Source: an uncultured Clostridia bacterium (lineage in GTDB: Bacteria; Bacillota; Clostridia; Christensenellales; CAG-138). Taken from it: a DNA stretch of 19,981 nt. Shown piece after piece: positions 1 through 7,101 of this stretch (position 1 is the first letter of the stretch; the number at the start of each line of letters is the position of its first letter). The stretch lies in the NCBI GenBank assembly GCA_937915925.1, contig CALGGM010000035.1, positions 1-19,981 of the forward strand, read 5' to 3'. The position numbers and the translations under genes are program-made. A model generated the notes under the pieces. The model saw only the letters and a list, made by a program, of their open reading frames with translations, was not told the DNA's origin and did no database searches.

Positions 1-102
1 TTCATTTGAATCATCTCGCCGCAAATGGTCTGACCCCTTTTGCGACAGCCTGCGGGAAGATGATATCTTCCCCTACGGTTGCCATGATATGTGCCGTTGT
101 AG

Positions 103-176
103 GGGGCGACGACCTCGGCGCCCCGTTTAACAATTCATGTCCTTTGGACAATTCATGGAGCGAAGCGAGAATTCAT
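103..176. repeat. Hairpin-rich intergenic repeat element with AATTCAT spacers
   Basis: The first 236 bases hold no convincing gene. At 103-124 lies an imperfect palindrome, GGGGCG-A-CGA-CC-TCG-G-CGCCCC. The heptamer AATTCAT then occurs three times, at 132-138, 150-156 and 170-176. The 11-nt insert between the first two (139-149) is itself a hairpin, GTCC-TTT-GGAC; the second insert is 13 nt. Evenly spaced short hairpins joined by a fixed heptamer look like a non-coding interspersed repeat rather than a regulatory region of nagA, which ends downstream on the other strand. I recall similar GTAGGGGCG...CGCCCC and ATTCAT-spaced elements between genes in gut Clostridia, but cannot test copy number here. 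Confidence 0.5.
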
Positions 177-177
177 C

Positions 178-212
178 GGCGCTGTTAAAATAATTTCAAC
201 AGCGCCTTTTTG
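178..212 (+). terminator. Rho-independent terminator (plus strand)
   Basis: A 9-bp perfect stem, GGCGCTGTT (178-186) and AACAGCGCC (198-206), with an 11-nt AT-rich loop is followed by TTTTT at 207-211. The U-tract is on the plus strand only, so it ends transcription coming from the left of the window. In the minus direction the stem is not followed by T residues, so it is a poor terminator for nagA. Confidence 0.8.
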
Positions 213-236
213 TATACAGATCTTGCGGCGCGGGCG

Positions 237-1346
237 TCAGGAGATCGCCGCGCCGTCGATGTAAACCGCCTTCACGCGAAGGTCGGGATCGAGCAGAACG
301 AAGTCCGCAGCCATGCCGGGCTCAAGCGAACCGATCCTGTCCGCGGCGCCGATCGCCTTTGCGGGCGTGCGCGTTGCGGCGAGGATGGCGGCTTCCAGAG
401 GCACGCCGAAGCGCACCGCGCGGCGAAGTCCCTCCATCAGATGGATCGAGCTGCCCGCGAGCGTGTCGGTCCCCGTCAGCGTCGCCTTGCCGTTTTTCAT
501 GGTGATCGGCTGACCGCCGAGCTCATAATCGCCGTCCGGCATGCCCGCGCAGCGCAGCGAGTCGGAGATCAGCACGAGCTTTTCTCCGAACAGCCGATGC
601 ACAAGCCGCACGACGGCGGGGTGGATATGCAGTCCGTCCGTGATCAGCTCCACCGTTGCGCCCGCGTCCATAGCGGCGGCGACCACGCCCGGCTCGCGAT
701 GCGCAAGCGGCGGCATGGCGTTGAACAGATGCGTCGCGTGCGACGCGCCCGCGGCATAGGCTTTGCTTGCGACGTCGTATGACGCGGTGGTGTGTCCGAT
801 CGAAACGGTGCAGACCTTTGAAACCTCGCGGATGAATTCCATGGCGTTCGGCTCCTCGGGCGCGACGGTCACAAGCCGCACGCGTCCGCCCGAAGCGCGG
901 TTCAGCCGGGTAAAGAGATCGACGTCCGGCACATGCAGATTGTCCGGATTCTGCGCGCCGCATTTTTTGAGGCTCAGAAACGGTCCTTCGAGATGGACGC
1001 CCGCGATCTTCGCGCCGTCAGACGGGCGTTCGAAATCGCGGATCGCGTGCATCGCGTTTGTCAGCTCCGGCTCCTTCAGCGTCATGGTCGTCGGACACCA
1101 GCTCGTTACGCCTTCCGCCGCATAGTAGCGCGACATCGTGATCAACCCCGCGGGGTCACCATCGCTTGCGTCCGCGCCGAGCGCGGCGTGCGTGTGCACG
1201 TCGATGAGACCGGGGATCAGGTAACAGCCCTGCGCGTCGACGCCGTCCGAAACCGCTTGACCGATCGCCTCGATGCGGTCGGAAAAGGCGATCCCGCCCG
1301 TTTCGAATTTACCGTTTACAAATACCTTTGCGTTTGTGATCTTCAT
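237..1346 (-). CDS. nagA: N-acetylglucosamine-6-phosphate deacetylase
   Basis: NagA hydrolyses GlcNAc-6-phosphate to glucosamine-6-phosphate and acetate in the cytoplasm, the last dedicated step before GlcN-6-P enters glycolysis. The 369-residue protein has the amidohydrolase plan: GLIDVHTH with H51 and H53, HLEGPF with metal-ligand E120, IGHT with H185, THLFNAM with H206, and LISDS with the catalytic-type D262. Length fits the family. I chose the ATG at 1344-1346 (MKITNAK) because GAGG lies 7 nt upstream. An in-frame ATG four codons earlier overlaps the stop codon of the kinase gene (ATGA) but has no ribosome site of its own. It is the second gene of a minus-strand operon with the sugar kinase, which fits the order GlcNAc, GlcNAc-6-P, GlcN-6-P. 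No good minus-strand terminator follows it in the window. Confidence 0.95.
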   Translation of the reverse strand: MKITNAKVFVNGKFETGGIAFSDRIEAIGQAVSDGVDAQGCYLIPGLIDVHTHAALGADASDGDPAGLITMSRYYAAEGVTSWCPTTMTLKEPELTNAMHAIRDFERPSDGAKIAGVHLEGPFLSLKKCGAQNPDNLHVPDVDLFTRLNRASGGRVRLVTVAPEEPNAMEFIREVSKVCTVSIGHTTASYDVASKAYAAGASHATHLFNAMPPLAHREPGVVAAAMDAGATVELITDGLHIHPAVVRLVHRLFGEKLVLISDSLRCAGMPDGDYELGGQPITMKNGKATLTGTDTLAGSSIHLMEGLRRAVRFGVPLEAAILAATRTPAKAIGAADRIGSLEPGMAADFVLLDPDLRVKAVYIDGAAIS

Positions 1347-1354
1347 GCTTTGCC

Positions 1355-2734
1355 TCATTTGAGCGCGGGCAGGCTTGCCGCTGCCGCGGACTGTCCGACG
1401 CGGCGGAACTTTTCATCCGGCAGCGCGGGAACGATGCGCTCCGTGACCTCCGGGTACTCCTCCTTTAAAACGCGCTTTGCCGTCGCAAGGATGAGATCGC
1501 CGCCCTTGCCGCTCATGACGCGGCCGAGCAGCAGCACATGGTGCATGTGATAAAGCTCGTAATAGTACGCAAGCGTGTGTCCGAGGTACACGCCGATGCT
1601 GTTGTACACGGCGGCGGCGCGCGGATCGTCGCGCTCCATCATGCGCTGCACGACCTTGAGCTTCTCGGCGGGGGACAGGGATTCGTCGAGATCGATCCCC
1701 GCGTGCGGCGCGAGCTTGATGACGCCGTCCTGCGAGAAATACTTGACGCCGCAGCCGATATCGCCGCTCCACTCGTCGCGCATGGCGTTCACCGCCGCGT
1801 CGACCGGCACGAATGCGAGCTCGTTGAGCCATCCCGTGATGCGGCCCTTTTCGTCGACAAAGCCGACCGCCTCGCTCGTACCCATCGCGATGCCGAGCAC
1901 GTTCGGCTCGCCGATGCTGAGCATGCCCGCGAGCGCGGAGACGTCGCCGTCGTTGGCGACCTCAAAGGGGATATCGCCGAACGTATCGGTGATGGCGCGG
2001 ATATAGATATCCTTGACCTTCTGATCGAACAGGTCCTCTGGAACCTTCAAAAAGAGCGAAGCGCGCATGGTGCGGTTGTTGATATAGATGCCCGCGGAAG
2101 AAACGCCCACCGCGTCGACGCGCGGCAGATGCGCCGCCGCGCTCTTCAACGCCGCGACGATGCCGTCGTAATGATACTGCGGATCGGCGGTCGTCTTCGG
2201 GAACCATACGACCTCCTCGTCATAGACGCTTACGCCGTCGATGACCGCGCTGACCTTGCGGTCGCTTCCGCCCGCGTCGAAGCCGATGCGGCAGCCCTCA
2301 AGGTGTCCGCCGATCGCCTGCGGCGCGTCCTTTTCCGAGGGAAGCGCGTCCGTATAGACCACCTCGAACGGGCGCTCATAGACCTGCGACATGAAATGGA
2401 AATCGAATTCCTGCGCGCCGCCTTCGGCATACGCCGCCTTGAGCGATTCGAAGATGTTCCGGTCGCCCTCGACGTATACGCAGAAGCCGCCCTTCATCCA
2501 GAGCAGCGTTTTGACGAGCCGTTCGATATAATAGTTGTCCGCGTCCGCCATTTCCGGCGTGCCGTGGATGCGCGTGCGCACCGCGGCGATCTGTCCGTCC
2601 GCGCGTTCAACGGCGACGCCGACGGGCTTCTGCGCCGTTTTCAGAAATTCGCGGTTGAAGCGTCCGATCGGGAGAAAGTCGAGATCGAGCAGCGGGCGAT
2701 TAGCCACGGTGACCGTAATGCCATAACGATTCAT
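1355..2734 (-). CDS. ASKHA/ROK-like sugar kinase (probable N-acetylhexosamine kinase)
   Basis: The protein (459 residues) has an actin/hexokinase-type ATPase fold in its C-terminal two thirds. The phosphate-1 motif GFDAGGSDRKV is near residue 151. EVANDGDVSALAG near 258-270 supplies a probable catalytic Asp in the position of the ROK ENDANAAA motif. GIAMGTSEAVGF is near 281 and a glycine-rich LLGRVMSGKGGDL segment lies near the end. About 150 residues precede the ATPase core, which ordinary ROK kinases (about 300 aa) lack, and I see no ROK zinc motif (CxCGxxGCxE). The start is the ATG at 2732-2734, with GGAGAGG 7 nt upstream; the ATG at 2740 is too close to that site. The role is inferred from context: phosphorylation of GlcNAc (or ManNAc), supplying NagA. 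The fold assignment is firm and the substrate is not. Confidence 0.78.
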   Translation of the reverse strand: MNRYGITVTVANRPLLDLDFLPIGRFNREFLKTAQKPVGVAVERADGQIAAVRTRIHGTPEMADADNYYIERLVKTLLWMKGGFCVYVEGDRNIFESLKAAYAEGGAQEFDFHFMSQVYERPFEVVYTDALPSEKDAPQAIGGHLEGCRIGFDAGGSDRKVSAVIDGVSVYDEEVVWFPKTTADPQYHYDGIVAALKSAAAHLPRVDAVGVSSAGIYINNRTMRASLFLKVPEDLFDQKVKDIYIRAITDTFGDIPFEVANDGDVSALAGMLSIGEPNVLGIAMGTSEAVGFVDEKGRITGWLNELAFVPVDAAVNAMRDEWSGDIGCGVKYFSQDGVIKLAPHAGIDLDESLSPAEKLKVVQRMMERDDPRAAAVYNSIGVYLGHTLAYYYELYHMHHVLLLGRVMSGKGGDLILATAKRVLKEEYPEVTERIVPALPDEKFRRVGQSAAAASLPALK

Positions 2735-2763
2735 AGTCATACCTCTCCGATGATGTTTGTTTC

Positions 2764-2792
2764 ATCATACATAAAAATGCGCAAGTTTGCAA
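2764..2792 (-). promoter_or_regulatory. Sigma-A type promoter for kinase-nagA
   Basis: Read on the minus strand, TTGCAA (plus 2787-2792) and TATGAT (plus 2764-2769) are separated by exactly 17 bp. Transcription would start near 2757, leaving a short leader before the GGAGAGG site at 2742-2748. The -35 box overlaps the left arm of the palindrome at 2788-2803. Confidence 0.75.
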
Positions 2793-2803
2793 GGGGTCTT
2801 GCA
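2788..2803. promoter_or_regulatory. Candidate operator between divergent promoters
   Basis: A perfect inverted repeat, TGCAAG (2788-2793), GGGT, CTTGCA (2798-2803), covers the -35 box of the minus promoter with one arm and of the plus promoter with the other. A dimeric regulator bound here would block both. The binding protein is unknown and no regulator gene lies nearby; the role is inferred from position and symmetry. Confidence 0.55.
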
Positions 2804-2827
2804 TAAAAAAACGCGCTGTGGTACAAT
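2799..2827 (+). promoter_or_regulatory. Sigma-A type promoter for epimerase-yesL
   Basis: TTGCAT (2799-2804) and TACAAT (2822-2827) are separated by 17 bp. The -35 overlaps the right arm of the palindrome at 2788-2803, and 6 bp separate it from the -35 of the divergent promoter. Confidence 0.75.
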
Positions 2828-2860
2828 AACTTTTAATCTGAAAGAATAGGGATGGGCGAT

Positions 2861-4066
2861 ATGGATCTACAGAAATTTCAAAAAACGCATCAATGGATCA
2901 AAGACGAGCTGAACAGCTCCGCGAACTTCTGGCTCGAACACGGGCTCGACCGCGAGCACGGCGGCGTGTACACCTGCCTCGACCGCAAGGGCGAAATCTT
3001 CTCCACCGACAAGAGCGTGTGGATGCAGGGACGCTGCGGATGGATCTATTCCTTCCTCTGTACGAACTACGGCGTGCGCAAAGAATGGCTCGAAGCGTCG
3101 AAGAGCTGCATCGATTTTCTCGAGGAGCATTGCGTCAACCGTGACGCGGGCGGGCGGCTGTACTTCACGGTGACCGGCGACGGAAGACCGCTGCGTCAGC
3201 GCCGCTACTGCTTCTCCGAGGATTTCTACACGATGGCGAACGCAGAGTATTATGCGAACACCGGGGACACGGCGTCGCTCGAACGCGCAAGACGCGCGTA
3301 TGAGCTGACCTACGATCTGCGGCACGGACGGATCAAGGACCCGACGGGCTTAGGTCCCAAGACGATCCCCGAGACCCGCACCGGGCGCGCGTTCGGCGAT
3401 CCAATGATCTATCTGAACGTGACGGCGGTCATGCGTCGGTGCGATCCGGAGCGCAGGGAGCTGTACGACGCGCGCGCCAAGGAATGCGTCGACGAGATCC
3501 TTCGCTATCATTATAAGCCGGAACTCAAGTGCGTGCTCGAAACGGTCGGTCCGAACGGCGAGCTGCAGACCGAAACGACGGCGGGCCGCGTCGTCAATCC
3601 CGGTCACGACATCGAAGGCAGCTGGTTCCTTGCCGAGCAGGCGAACCTGACCGGCGACAGGGAGCTTCACGCGATCGCAGAGAACATCTTCCGCAACGCG
3701 TTCGAAGCGGGATGGGACAAGCAGTACGGCGGTCTGCTCTATTTCATCGACTGCATGGGGAAGCCCCCGGAAGCGTACGAGCACGACATGAAGCTCTGGT
3801 GGCCGCACAATGAGATCCTGATCGCCTCGATGATGTTCTATCGTGATACGAAGGATCCGTACTATCTCGATCGGTTCTATGAGACCGTCGATTACTGTCA
3901 AAAGCATTTCGCCGATCCTGCGTACGGCGAGTGGTACGGTTATCTGCGCCGCGACGGTCTTCCCACCGAGCCGCCCTGCAAGGGCAGCACCTTCAAGGGA
4001 CCGTTCCATGTACCGAGAAGCCTGATCATCGTCGACAAGCTGATGGACGAGGTCGAACAAGCATAA
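2861..4066 (+). CDS. N-acylglucosamine 2-epimerase (AGE / renin-binding-protein family)
   Basis: AGE-family enzymes interconvert ManNAc and GlcNAc in the cytoplasm without phosphorylation. The 401-residue protein matches the (alpha/alpha)6-barrel family in length and motifs: FWLEHGLDREHGGVY near 23-37, VVNPGHDIEGSW with H249, KLWWPHNEILIA with H316, and FKGPFHVPRSL with H383, the active-site histidine positions of the family. The start is ATG 2861, with AGGG 9 nt upstream; an ATG at 2852 abuts that site and would add only three residues. The yesL-like gene follows after 9 nt. With nanA, the kinase and nagA in the window, conversion of lyase-derived ManNAc to GlcNAc is the likely job. Family members also act on cellobiose or mannose, so substrate rests on context. 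Confidence 0.85.
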   Translation: MDLQKFQKTHQWIKDELNSSANFWLEHGLDREHGGVYTCLDRKGEIFSTDKSVWMQGRCGWIYSFLCTNYGVRKEWLEASKSCIDFLEEHCVNRDAGGRLYFTVTGDGRPLRQRRYCFSEDFYTMANAEYYANTGDTASLERARRAYELTYDLRHGRIKDPTGLGPKTIPETRTGRAFGDPMIYLNVTAVMRRCDPERRELYDARAKECVDEILRYHYKPELKCVLETVGPNGELQTETTAGRVVNPGHDIEGSWFLAEQANLTGDRELHAIAENIFRNAFEAGWDKQYGGLLYFIDCMGKPPEAYEHDMKLWWPHNEILIASMMFYRDTKDPYYLDRFYETVDYCQKHFADPAYGEWYGYLRRDGLPTEPPCKGSTFKGPFHVPRSLIIVDKLMDEVEQA

Positions 4067-4075
4067 AGGAAACCT

Positions 4076-4750
4076 ATGAAAGATCGCCTGCAAAAAGTAT
4101 TCAGTCCGGACAATCTGCTGTGGTCCATCGTGAGCCGCGGCGTCGACGTCGTGGGGCTGAGCCTTGCGTGGGCGTTTCTGTCCCTGGGGATCGTCACATT
4201 CGGACCCGCGACCGCCGCGCTGTATTACACGGTCGTGAAATGCTTCCGGCAGAAGGAGAAGCGGACCTTCCGCATCTTCTGGGATTCGTTTTGCGGCTGC
4301 CTCAAAAAAGGGGTCCTCGCGACGCTGATCTGCATTCCGTTTGCCGTCGCGTTCGCCTTCGGCTACAGTGTGATGCGGGCGAACTGGGGAAGCACGATGG
4401 GGCAGGTCATGTTCGTCGCATACGACATCGCGCTGGTGATCCCGATCGGGATCGCGTGCTGGCTGTTCCCGCTCCTGGGACGGTTCGATTTCAAGCTGAA
4501 GGACGCGTTCAAGACGGCGGGGCAGCTGGCGTTCCGGCACCTGCCGAGCACGGTCGTCGTGACGCTTCTGACCGTGGAGGTCGCCATCGCGCTTGCGCAG
4601 TATTGGTGGCCGGTGTTCTTTCTGCCGGCGGTCTGCGAGCTTTTGGTCAGCCTGTTCTTTGAGCGCATCTTCCCGAAGTATCTCTCCGAGGAGGATCAAA
4701 AGCTCATGAAGCTGACCAGCGAAACGCCCGTCGAGGACGACGAAGAATAA
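4076..4750 (+). CDS. YesL/DUF624 family integral membrane protein
   Basis: This 224-residue protein has the YesL (DUF624) pattern: a short basic N-terminus, a first membrane helix ending in LGIVTFGPATAALYYTV, a conserved cytoplasmic segment with RTFRIFWDSF, then three further hydrophobic segments and an acidic C-terminal tail (SETPVEDDEE). DUF624 proteins are often found beside carbohydrate ABC operons in Bacillota; their biochemical role is not established to my knowledge. AAGGA lies just upstream of the ATG and only 9 nt separate it from the epimerase, so they share a transcript that ends at the hairpin at 4759-4790. A helper role in sugar transport or its regulation is inference. Confidence 0.75.
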   Translation: MKDRLQKVFSPDNLLWSIVSRGVDVVGLSLAWAFLSLGIVTFGPATAALYYTVVKCFRQKEKRTFRIFWDSFCGCLKKGVLATLICIPFAVAFAFGYSVMRANWGSTMGQVMFVAYDIALVIPIGIACWLFPLLGRFDFKLKDAFKTAGQLAFRHLPSTVVVTLLTVEVAIALAQYWWPVFFLPAVCELLVSLFFERIFPKYLSEEDQKLMKLTSETPVEDDEE

Positions 4751-4758
4751 AATAGGTA

Positions 4759-4790
4759 AAAAACTCTCCCTTTGCTGAGGGAGAGTTTTT
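4759..4790. terminator. Bidirectional rho-independent terminator
   Basis: AAAAACTCTCCCT (4759-4771), loop TTGCTG, AGGGAGAGTTTTT (4778-4790). The T-tract follows the stem on both strands, so it can end both the plus-strand epimerase-yesL transcript and the converging minus-strand esterase transcript. Confidence 0.9.
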
Positions 4791-4803
4791 CGTTTATCTT
4801 CGT

Positions 4804-5442
4804 TCAGATGAGGGTCGGTACGAGCGCCGCGAGCGCTTCGGCAAGCTGCGCGTGCCCCTTGCGGGACAGATGCATGTGATCGACGGGATTGAATTCGCAG
4901 TCCCTTGCGTCGAAGAAGTGCGCGCCGTTCCGTTCGGCAACGGGCTTGAGATACGCGGGAAGCGCTCTTGATTTTTCGACGCAGCCTTCGCCCATCACCT
5001 CGTCGCGGAATCCGTCGCCGATCGGGGGAGGACACACGACCAGAATGTTCGGCTGCCTGCCGCCCCAGCATTCGATGCTCTTGCATTTTTTGAGCAGGCG
5101 TTCCATGCCGACGGCGATCGCCGCGGCGTTGGCGGCAAAGCGTTCCTTGGTGTCATTCGTGCCGAGCATGATGATCAGAAGATCGAGCGGCTCATGGCTC
5201 ATCAGCGTCGCGTAGGCGGCGCCGAGCGCGTCCATGCTTTCGTGCAGCGGATCGGAAAACACCGTCGTGCGTCCCGAAAGCCCCTCCTCAATGACGTGAT
5301 ACCCGTCGCCTAAAAGCCCTCCGAGCAAGCACGTCCAGCGCTCGTCCTCGCTGTAGCGGTGCGTTCCGTCGGCGCAGTCGTTGGGATCGGCGCAGTAGCC
5401 GAATGTGTTGGAATCTCCAAAGCAAAGAACCTGCCGTTTCAT
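4804..5442 (-). CDS. GDSL/SGNH-family esterase
   Basis: This is a 212-residue SGNH hydrolase without signal peptide, so probably cytoplasmic. Block I is CFGDSNTFGY with nucleophile S11, block II has GLSGRTT near 54-60, block III is GTND with N96, and block V is DHMH with D188 and H191, giving Ser-Asp-His plus the oxyanion Gly and Asn. AGGAG lies 10 nt before the ATG. It is transcribed alone from its own promoter and ends at the bidirectional terminator, between two sialate operons. Arylesterase-like members of this size act on acetyl esters, so removal of O-acetyl groups from imported sialic acids is attractive but inferred. It could equally be a general carbohydrate or lysophospholipid esterase. 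Confidence 0.8.
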   Translation of the reverse strand: MKRQVLCFGDSNTFGYCADPNDCADGTHRYSEDERWTCLLGGLLGDGYHVIEEGLSGRTTVFSDPLHESMDALGAAYATLMSHEPLDLLIIMLGTNDTKERFAANAAAIAVGMERLLKKCKSIECWGGRQPNILVVCPPPIGDGFRDEVMGEGCVEKSRALPAYLKPVAERNGAHFFDARDCEFNPVDHMHLSRKGHAQLAEALAALVPTLI

Positions 5443-5472
5443 AGTATGATCTCCTGTTTTTTTGATGGGTTC

Positions 5473-5501
5473 AGTTTACCAATTGCCCGCGCGCATGTCA
5501 A
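5473..5501 (-). promoter_or_regulatory. Sigma-A type promoter for the GDSL esterase
   Basis: On the minus strand TTGACA (plus 5496-5501) and TAAACT (plus 5473-5478) have a 17-bp spacer. The promoter is back to back with the ABC operon promoter, about 32 bp between the two -35 boxes. Confidence 0.75.
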
Positions 5502-5516
5502 GCCGGTATGATATAT

Positions 5517-5562
5517 AAAAATGAATTTTTGTATTGACAAACATGCACGCTTTTCGTATAAT
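5517..5562 (+). promoter_or_regulatory. Near-consensus promoter of the ABC/nan operon, with upstream A/T tract
   Basis: TTGACA (5534-5539) and TATAAT (5557-5562) match both consensus boxes exactly with a 17-bp spacer. Just upstream, 5517-5530 is an A/T-rich inverted repeat, AAAAAT-GA-ATTTTT, in the position of an UP element. It should be a very strong promoter unless a repressor acts on it. Confidence 0.9.
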
Positions 5563-5568
5563 TATGCC

Positions 5569-5675
5569 ACGGAGGGCAAAGCCCCCCGCTTGTGATGTAT
5601 GCCGTTCGGAACACATCAGGGAAAGGATGTCCGGATGCTTCTCACATGACATCTATTTTCTATAGGAGGGAAAAC
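5569..5675 (+). promoter_or_regulatory. Structured 5' leader of the ABC operon
   Basis: About 107 nt separate the predicted transcription start from the lipoprotein ATG. Inverted pairs occur in series: a GGGC/GCCC hairpin near 5572-5587, TGATGT (5593-5598) with ACATCA (5613-5618), and GATGTC (5626-5631) with GACATC (5648-5653). TAGGAGGG then precedes the ATG. The leader could stabilise the mRNA or be a cis-regulatory RNA. I recognise no known riboswitch class. Confidence 0.4.
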
Positions 5676-6983
5676 ATGAAGAAAGTACTTTCCATCGCGC
5701 TGGCACTGGTGATGATTCTCGCACTTGCAGCGTGCAGCGGCAACGGACAGAACAACCAGAGCGCAGATGCGACTGAGATCACGCTTTGGACCTATCCGAT
5801 CGGCAACTGGGGCGATGAAGCGACCGTTACGGCGCTGACCGACGCGTTCACCGCGGAGACCGGCATCAAGGTCAAGGTCGAATACCTGACCTATGCGGAC
5901 GGCGACGACAAGGTCAACACCGCGCTCACCGCGAATGCGGGTCCCGACCTGATCATGGAAGGACCGGAACGTCTCGTTTCCAACTGGGGTGCGAACGGCT
6001 ACATGGTCAACATCGCAGATCTGTTTGACGATCAGGACAAAGCCGAGATCAACGCAGCGGCGCTTGCAGCGTGCTATGCGGATGCGAACACGGCATATGA
6101 GTATCCGCTCGTCATGACCGCACACTGCATGGCAGTCAACATGAACGCTGTGAGAGAAGCGGGCGCGGAAGCGAACATCAACACCGAGACCCACACCTGG
6201 ACCACCGAGCAGTTCCTTGACACCGTCAACAAGCTGTATGCGAAGTACGGCGACACCGTCGGTGCAGTCTTCTGCAACGGCCAGGGCGGCGACCAGGGCA
6301 CCCGTGCTCTCGTCAACAACCTCTACGGCGGCACCTTCACCGATGCGGCGCACACCAAGTACACCTGGGACGATCCGAAGAACATTCAGGCTCTGAAGAC
6401 GCTCTATGATCTGGACGGCATCAACTACGACGCTTCCATCGTCGGCGGCGACGAGATCGCGAACTTCTACAACGGCATCTTCAAGATGGCGTTCTGCTGG
6501 AACATTGCACAGCAGCTCAACCCGAACTCTGCAGGCACCGGCGCGGGTCTGACCGCGAACGGCGATGAGATCGTCTTCATGGCGTTCCCGTCCGAGACCG
6601 GCGAAGCAAAGCTGCAGGGCGGCATCTGGGGCTTCGGCATCGTCAACAACGGCGACGAAGCACGCATCGAAGCAGCCAAGAAGTTCATCAAGTACATGGC
6701 GGACAGCGAGCACACCTATGATGCGGTTCGCGCTTCCAACTTCTTCGCGGCGCGTTCTGCGGTTGCAGGCGAGGCGCTTGACGTCTGGTCCGACAACGAG
6801 ATCATGGCTGAGTACACCAAGCTGATGCCGTTCCTCGGCGACTACTATCAGGTCACCGTGAACTGGGCGCCCGCACGTACCGCATGGTGGAACATGCTGC
6901 AGAAGGTCGGCGCAAGCGACGGCAGCGAGGATGCGATCGCGGCAGCGGTTGCGGCAGGCTGCGCAGAGGCAAACGGCAACTAA
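5676..6983 (+). CDS. Sugar ABC transporter solute-binding lipoprotein (family 1)
   Basis: This extracellular lipoprotein captures the substrate for the permeases downstream. The 435-residue product begins with a lipoprotein signal (MKKVLSIALALVMILALAAC; lipidated Cys at residue 20), then a low-complexity SGNGQNNQSAD linker. The mature domain opens EITLWTYPIGNWGDEATV, typical of the MalE/UgpB-type family. I chose ATG 5676 because AGGAGGG precedes it by 6 nt and the signal peptide starts there; an upstream in-frame extension from 5592 has no ribosome site. The terminator-like hairpin after it would make it the most expressed gene of the operon. A sialic acid or sialate derivative as ligand is inferred from nanQ and nanA downstream. 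Confidence 0.9.
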   Translation: MKKVLSIALALVMILALAACSGNGQNNQSADATEITLWTYPIGNWGDEATVTALTDAFTAETGIKVKVEYLTYADGDDKVNTALTANAGPDLIMEGPERLVSNWGANGYMVNIADLFDDQDKAEINAAALAACYADANTAYEYPLVMTAHCMAVNMNAVREAGAEANINTETHTWTTEQFLDTVNKLYAKYGDTVGAVFCNGQGGDQGTRALVNNLYGGTFTDAAHTKYTWDDPKNIQALKTLYDLDGINYDASIVGGDEIANFYNGIFKMAFCWNIAQQLNPNSAGTGAGLTANGDEIVFMAFPSETGEAKLQGGIWGFGIVNNGDEARIEAAKKFIKYMADSEHTYDAVRASNFFAARSAVAGEALDVWSDNEIMAEYTKLMPFLGDYYQVTVNWAPARTAWWNMLQKVGASDGSEDAIAAAVAAGCAEANGN

Positions 6984-7028
6984 TGCCATCATAGCTTCCC
7001 TCTGAGGAAGCGGTCAAATCACTGGGTG

Positions 7029-7072
7029 CGCGCCCCTTCCCGCGCAAATGGCGGGATGGGGCGCGTTTTATT
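7029..7072 (+). terminator. Intra-operon terminator/attenuator after the binding protein
   Basis: CGCGCCCC (7029-7036) pairs with GGGGCGCG (7058-7065), and inside it CCCGC (7039-7043) pairs with GCGGG (7051-7055); TTTTATT follows. A smaller hairpin, GCTTCC...GGAAGC, precedes it at 6994-7011. The permease genes have no clear promoter in the 30 nt after it, so partial readthrough is likely, giving more binding protein than permease. Confidence 0.8.
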
Positions 7073-7101
7073 GAATCATTCGGAAAAAGGGAGGTAATGT
7101 T

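Noticed and set aside
6..188. 60-codon frame at the left edge
   Set aside because: It runs through the AATTCAT repeat and into the terminator stem, with no ribosome site.
1538..2806. 422-codon open frame on the plus strand
   Set aside because: It is antisense to the sugar kinase and crosses its promoter region.
3350..5086. 578-codon open frame on the minus strand
   Set aside because: It covers the epimerase and yesL on the other strand and ends inside the esterase; Arg- and Asp-rich shadow.
5616..6992. 458-codon open frame on the minus strand
   Set aside because: It is antisense to the lipoprotein gene, which has a clear signal peptide and ribosome site.
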